A program made the translations under genes and the position numbers. A DNA stretch of 64,000 nt from Diprion similis (taxonomy: Eukaryota; Arthropoda; Insecta; Hymenoptera; Diprionidae): contig NC_060115.1 in the NCBI RefSeq assembly GCF_021155765.1, positions 2,666,001 to 2,730,000 of the forward strand, read 5' to 3'. The notes below the pieces were generated by a model. That model was not told the DNA's origin and ran no database searches. It saw only the letters and a list, made by a program, of their open reading frames with translations. Shown here piece by piece: positions 60,043 through 64,000 of the stretch (position 1 is the first letter of the stretch; every line of letters begins with the position of its first letter).

Positions 60043-63000
60043 TTTTGCTGCCGCTTTTCTCCCGTCTCGCCCGCCGCCGGCGTGGGTGGCTCATCATTAT
60101 TTTTATTTATACTCTTTCACTGTTTATTTTTACAATTTTTCTCCCCCCCGGCAGTCATTGTGCATTGCATGCATTATTCCTTTGCTTCAGGACAAGACTT
60201 GCCTTCGTTTGCCGAGCCTAATTCAAGACTCTGCATATTATACCTGTGCAGTAAAGCCTGAAAATATTTTGTCTAAGAGAACCGAATCTATATAATTATA
60301 TGTATGTTCGTTGATTTGATAAAAGAATATTGAATTTTTCAACACGCATAACGAAATATGCGTATATTATTAATACACAACGAACAGCTGAAAAGTTTGT
60401 CCTTCTCTGTTGAAACGATTACATGCGAGCGAAGCAGAATAAGACTGAGAAGATATAAACTAGAGGAAGAAAAAAAAAACTGGAAAAACTTGTAGAATTG
60501 CGGCGTAGGAGAGAAGATTTCAAAGGACGCTATGCGATACCCGGTGATGCGAAGAGATCTGCCTGGAGGCAGTCGTTCGCGTGCGAGTCGTTATGTATAT
60601 TCCACATATCTAACCAATACTATTGCCTTAGATTTGATCCTAAAGTGTAATTTTCTGCGCTACATACCTGCGGATAAATTATTCCTACACGCGGTGTAAA
60701 AAAAAAAGAGCCGTAGCTGGACAAAAGTGAAAAAAGAACTGAAATAAAAATCCATCATGGTATAGGTACGTTTGAATATGGATGAAAATCAACAGTAGAT
60801 CAATACTCCGTAGCTTATAATATGCTTTATAGGCACTCGGATTGATTTCGTCTTATTGTGATAAAGAGTGTCCAGATATGCATATCTGTGCGATTGGACA
60901 AGTTCAGCTGATTTCACCTGACGTGAAAATGAACTTGGAAAAATGTAACATTTGAAACTGATTAGAATAAGAGTTGTTCTAAATTGACTTAAAAATTTTC
61001 GTCCATACCAGAGAGACGCCGTGTAATTAGGGTTGCGGCAAGTTTCAATAATAAGAAACAAAGAACAGAAATAGACAGTACGGAAGCACGCATATATATG
61101 TAGTTCAGAGAAGAGGTTTTTATCTCAAATGGAAGAATCAGATCACCGGGACGATTAATTCCCAGCATAGTAATTATTTTTTGCATATTATCTTGAGGCG
61201 CCATTTATCGAAAGGCTTCCGCGGCAGTTCGTGAACACGTATATGAGGTAGATAAAAGCGGAAGTGGGCTGCAAAAGGCCCACGAAACATGAAAAAGCAG
61301 CTCCTTCACGCACCAATTCTAATCCATTGGAGCTCGGCACTAGGCAGGTATAGAAGTATAAGGGGCACGGATAGATATAAGCGTACTTGACAGGTATCCA
61401 TCGTTAATAGGCGGCACATAAGGAAACAGTTAGTCATTTCTCACGCGAGTATTCTCCCATCCCATTCCATCCCATGGCTTTATATGCCGATGTAGATGGC
61501 GATGGTGTTGCGGTGGCGGAGCGTGAGTTTTGAGCAAATCGTCCATTGTTGTCCTCGGAAAATGCTAATCAACTTTCTATACCTCAAACTGCACGGATAT
61601 CGGACTGACTCCATCTCTTGTGCAGACATCCGTGTCCCGCACTTATACTTTGCTTTACTTATCTATCTATCTCTGGATCCTAGCTTCCTAATTTCACCCT
61701 GCATCCGTTTGCCCCAGCATCAAATCAATTTCTTCCTAATATATGATCTGCTGGACTTCACCCTGCAACAACTCGGTACGGTGGTCGAACATGACGGCTC
61801 ATATCCGCAGTGGAGGTGGAACACAGGTAATAGCCCGTATAATGGGGCTGAATGGATGGGGTGGAAGTGCGGCAGGGCCTGTAAGGCCCTCGAGGTTGAG
61901 GACCGTGTCCTGCGAGAAGGTATGTTTCGACCGCTTAAGCTAATGAGGTACAGATGGCGATATTGTTGTAAGGTGGCAACGGCAAGGTGGTCGTTGGTTT
62001 GGGGCCCTGATGAGCGCACGCATGGCTATCGGTGGTTCACTTCTTTCCGCGGGTGAAATTTAAGGAACAGTGGAAGAGAGGGGGGAGAAGGCGCGCGGGC
62101 AGGGCAAAAGGGTTTCTTCTCGATTCTTATCTCGCGCAGCCGGTGCTACTGCGAGATCCTTATCGAACAATATGCCGGAGTTCTTAGCAGAGCTAAATAT
62201 GTAAATATAGGTGGTGCCACGGTGCCAGGGTGCTCGGTTATTCGGCGCAGATGCGCGCGAGGCTCGTTTAGGAAGTCTGCATTCGGGTATAACTATAATA
62301 CATTGCGAACTTTAACTTTGCGAAGGTAAGTATGCCACGAAATTTTGTAGTAGTATAGGTACAGGCACGTTTCCCTGAGTGCTCGCGCCTTTTTCTCTTT
62401 CGTTTTTATTATACAACGAAAGGAGATTTAGCGCACGCGTCAGATTTAATTGAACGGGTGAACGGCTTGCCGATCAACCCCACTTATCATCCTTCACCCT
62501 GGCAACACACGTATGTATGTATATCGTGTATTTCCCTTTCTCTTGTGCCTGCGCACAATTTTCTTATTGCGTACGCACATATACATTATAGGTATGTCTG
62601 CATGCCTATACCTATACCTATGTGCAGTGTATAAGGCTATATGCGTACGTGGCGGGTGTATAAAGTTCTTAAACAACCGTATCTGTTACTTCCAGGCACG
62701 GTGATTAAGATCGGATGATAAATTCAGTGCGGCTGATCGTTATTACTGATTGAATATATCAAAGCGTATCGACCCGGCATTGTTGCCACGAGTGATTAGC
62801 ATCTTCGAACTCGAATTATAAAAGTTGAGAAAAAGGAAGAAGACTTTCCTAACCTTATTTTAATTAACAATTTTCTCATCGTATTATTTATTCTCATCGC
62901 CTAGTACTTATTACGAAACAAAAATCTTACATCGAAAAAAAATGTTCCTAAATAAAAATGAAGCTTTCAATTTTTTGATTCACAAATAAAATCTACCTCT

Positions 63001-64000
63001 CAAATTACTTCGATTGTCAAGAAATTATGAACCCCCGTTATTTTAAATCACTTTTGAGTCATACTCGGTAAGTATTCTTACCACCTATTTTACATCCACT
63101 TTTTGTATGTTTAGAAAACTTTTCGACATATTTCTTTGCGCCTTTTTGCCATTTCCGGTAATATATTAATAGGTTTTCAATACTCGAGAGTAATTATTGC
63201 GATATTATATAAATTATTGTTGTTAAAAACAAATTGGTGGCAAAAAATCGTGAAAATTGAAGAAAAAATTCAGTTCCGAGATAATTTCCCCTCGATGAGT
63301 TTACATGTTTTGCATAGATTATAAGTTTTTGGGATCGCTGATAATAAATCTGAAATCAAATTTTGAAAATTCATTACGGCGAATCCAATCAACGACCCCA
63401 AAAACCTGTGCGTAAAGTTTTTTGACCATATTGGATAAAATTTGAAATTTTCATCCTTCGTATTGGATACGGCATCGTGAATTTTTGAAATCTGTTTTCA
63501 GATTCGTAATCAGCAGCCCATAGAACACTATCAACTATCTTGTTACAAAAATTTACTCGACACAATGATGTGTGATTCAAAGGGTTAACGCGAGACTAAA
63601 AACTGAGGCAATGAAACTCGGGAACAAACAACAGTGCGAGTACTTTGAATTGTGACTACCTTAAATCGTCACGGTGATACCGAAAACACGACAAGAACAG
63701 AGGAAAAATGGAAGAAGAAAAAACGCAGAAGAAAAGAAGAAGGGTGAAAAGAAAAGATTAAAATAAAGAAAAAAGGAGGATAAAAGTAAGGAAAAACGGC
63801 TACCAAATTGAAAGAGCCGTAAAATATTTTCCGCGTCCGTAAGCCCGAATATCTCGCCTTAGGACATTCTATAAGGTCCGCGTAAGGCGGAAGGCGGTTG
63901 AATACCTGCGTTGCAGGCTTGGCTCCTTTGCGCCGGAGCTCCGGAGATATCGTATAATATTGTAATATAGCAAAGTGCGCCCTTTTTTCCCCACAACTTC
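60043..64000. other. terminal 4 kb, no gene recognised
   Basis: Low-complexity and simple-sequence stretches, including TATACC-like repeats near 62610 and a purine-rich stretch near 63700. The longest frame (61496-62056, plus) has no recognised domain, start context or splice support. Confidence 0.5.

Noticed and set aside
59832..60295. Three overlapping frames of 121-142 residues
   Set aside because: All are produced by the TTCTAC hexamer repeat and flanking low-complexity sequence.
61496..62056. 186-residue plus-strand frame
   Set aside because: No recognisable domain, no splice or promoter support, and simple-sequence surroundings.

Overview
The window is nuclear DNA from an insect. It has AT-rich intergenic sequence, GT-AG introns, short coding exons, many small DNA-transposon and foldback repeats, and single-copy genes of clear insect type (mesh, the CCR4-NOT deadenylase). 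A hymenopteran, possibly a sawfly, would fit, but that is an inference from overall character, not from a diagnostic sequence.

Positions 1.9-27.1 kb hold a tandem array of nine intact short-chain dehydrogenase/reductase (SDR) genes, all on the plus strand and all with the same five-exon structure. Each encodes 249-253 residues starting MDRW, with a TGASxGIG cofactor loop, an NNAG motif and a YxxxK catalytic pair. They resemble the insect farnesol dehydrogenase/DHRS11 group and are numbered SDR1 to SDR9 here. Two decayed copies lie between them (5.95 kb and 16.3 kb). SDR1/SDR3 and SDR8/SDR9 share almost identical 5' halves, intron 1 included, but have diverged 3' halves, which points to gene conversion or recent segmental duplication. 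Most copies carry a TATA-like box beside a TTATC (GATA-type) site.

Positions 27.1-33.7 kb are a gene-free, repeat-rich spacer with a long foldback element (27.7-28.9 kb) and an inverted repeat with a 27-G run on one side and a 28-C run on the other (31.4-31.9 kb). Positions 33.75-36.77 kb (plus) encode a membrane-anchored arylsulfatase in eight exons. Convergent to it, 37.56-39.24 kb (minus) encodes a 435-residue VPS9-domain protein that resembles the N-terminal half of VARP/ANKRD27 but has no ankyrin repeats.

Positions 39.3-44.5 kb contain no gene I can support. Positions 44.55-52.68 kb (minus) carry the septate-junction gene mesh: 14 shared exons, then two alternative 3' ends, each with its own transmembrane segment and cytoplasmic tail. 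Positions 55.13-56.64 kb (minus) carry the CNOT7/Pop2 deadenylase subunit. The last 7 kb (56.7-64.0 kb) show only low-complexity and unexplained sequence.

Exon coordinates were read by eye from reading frame and splice signals. The phases add up across every gene listed, but transcript evidence was not available.
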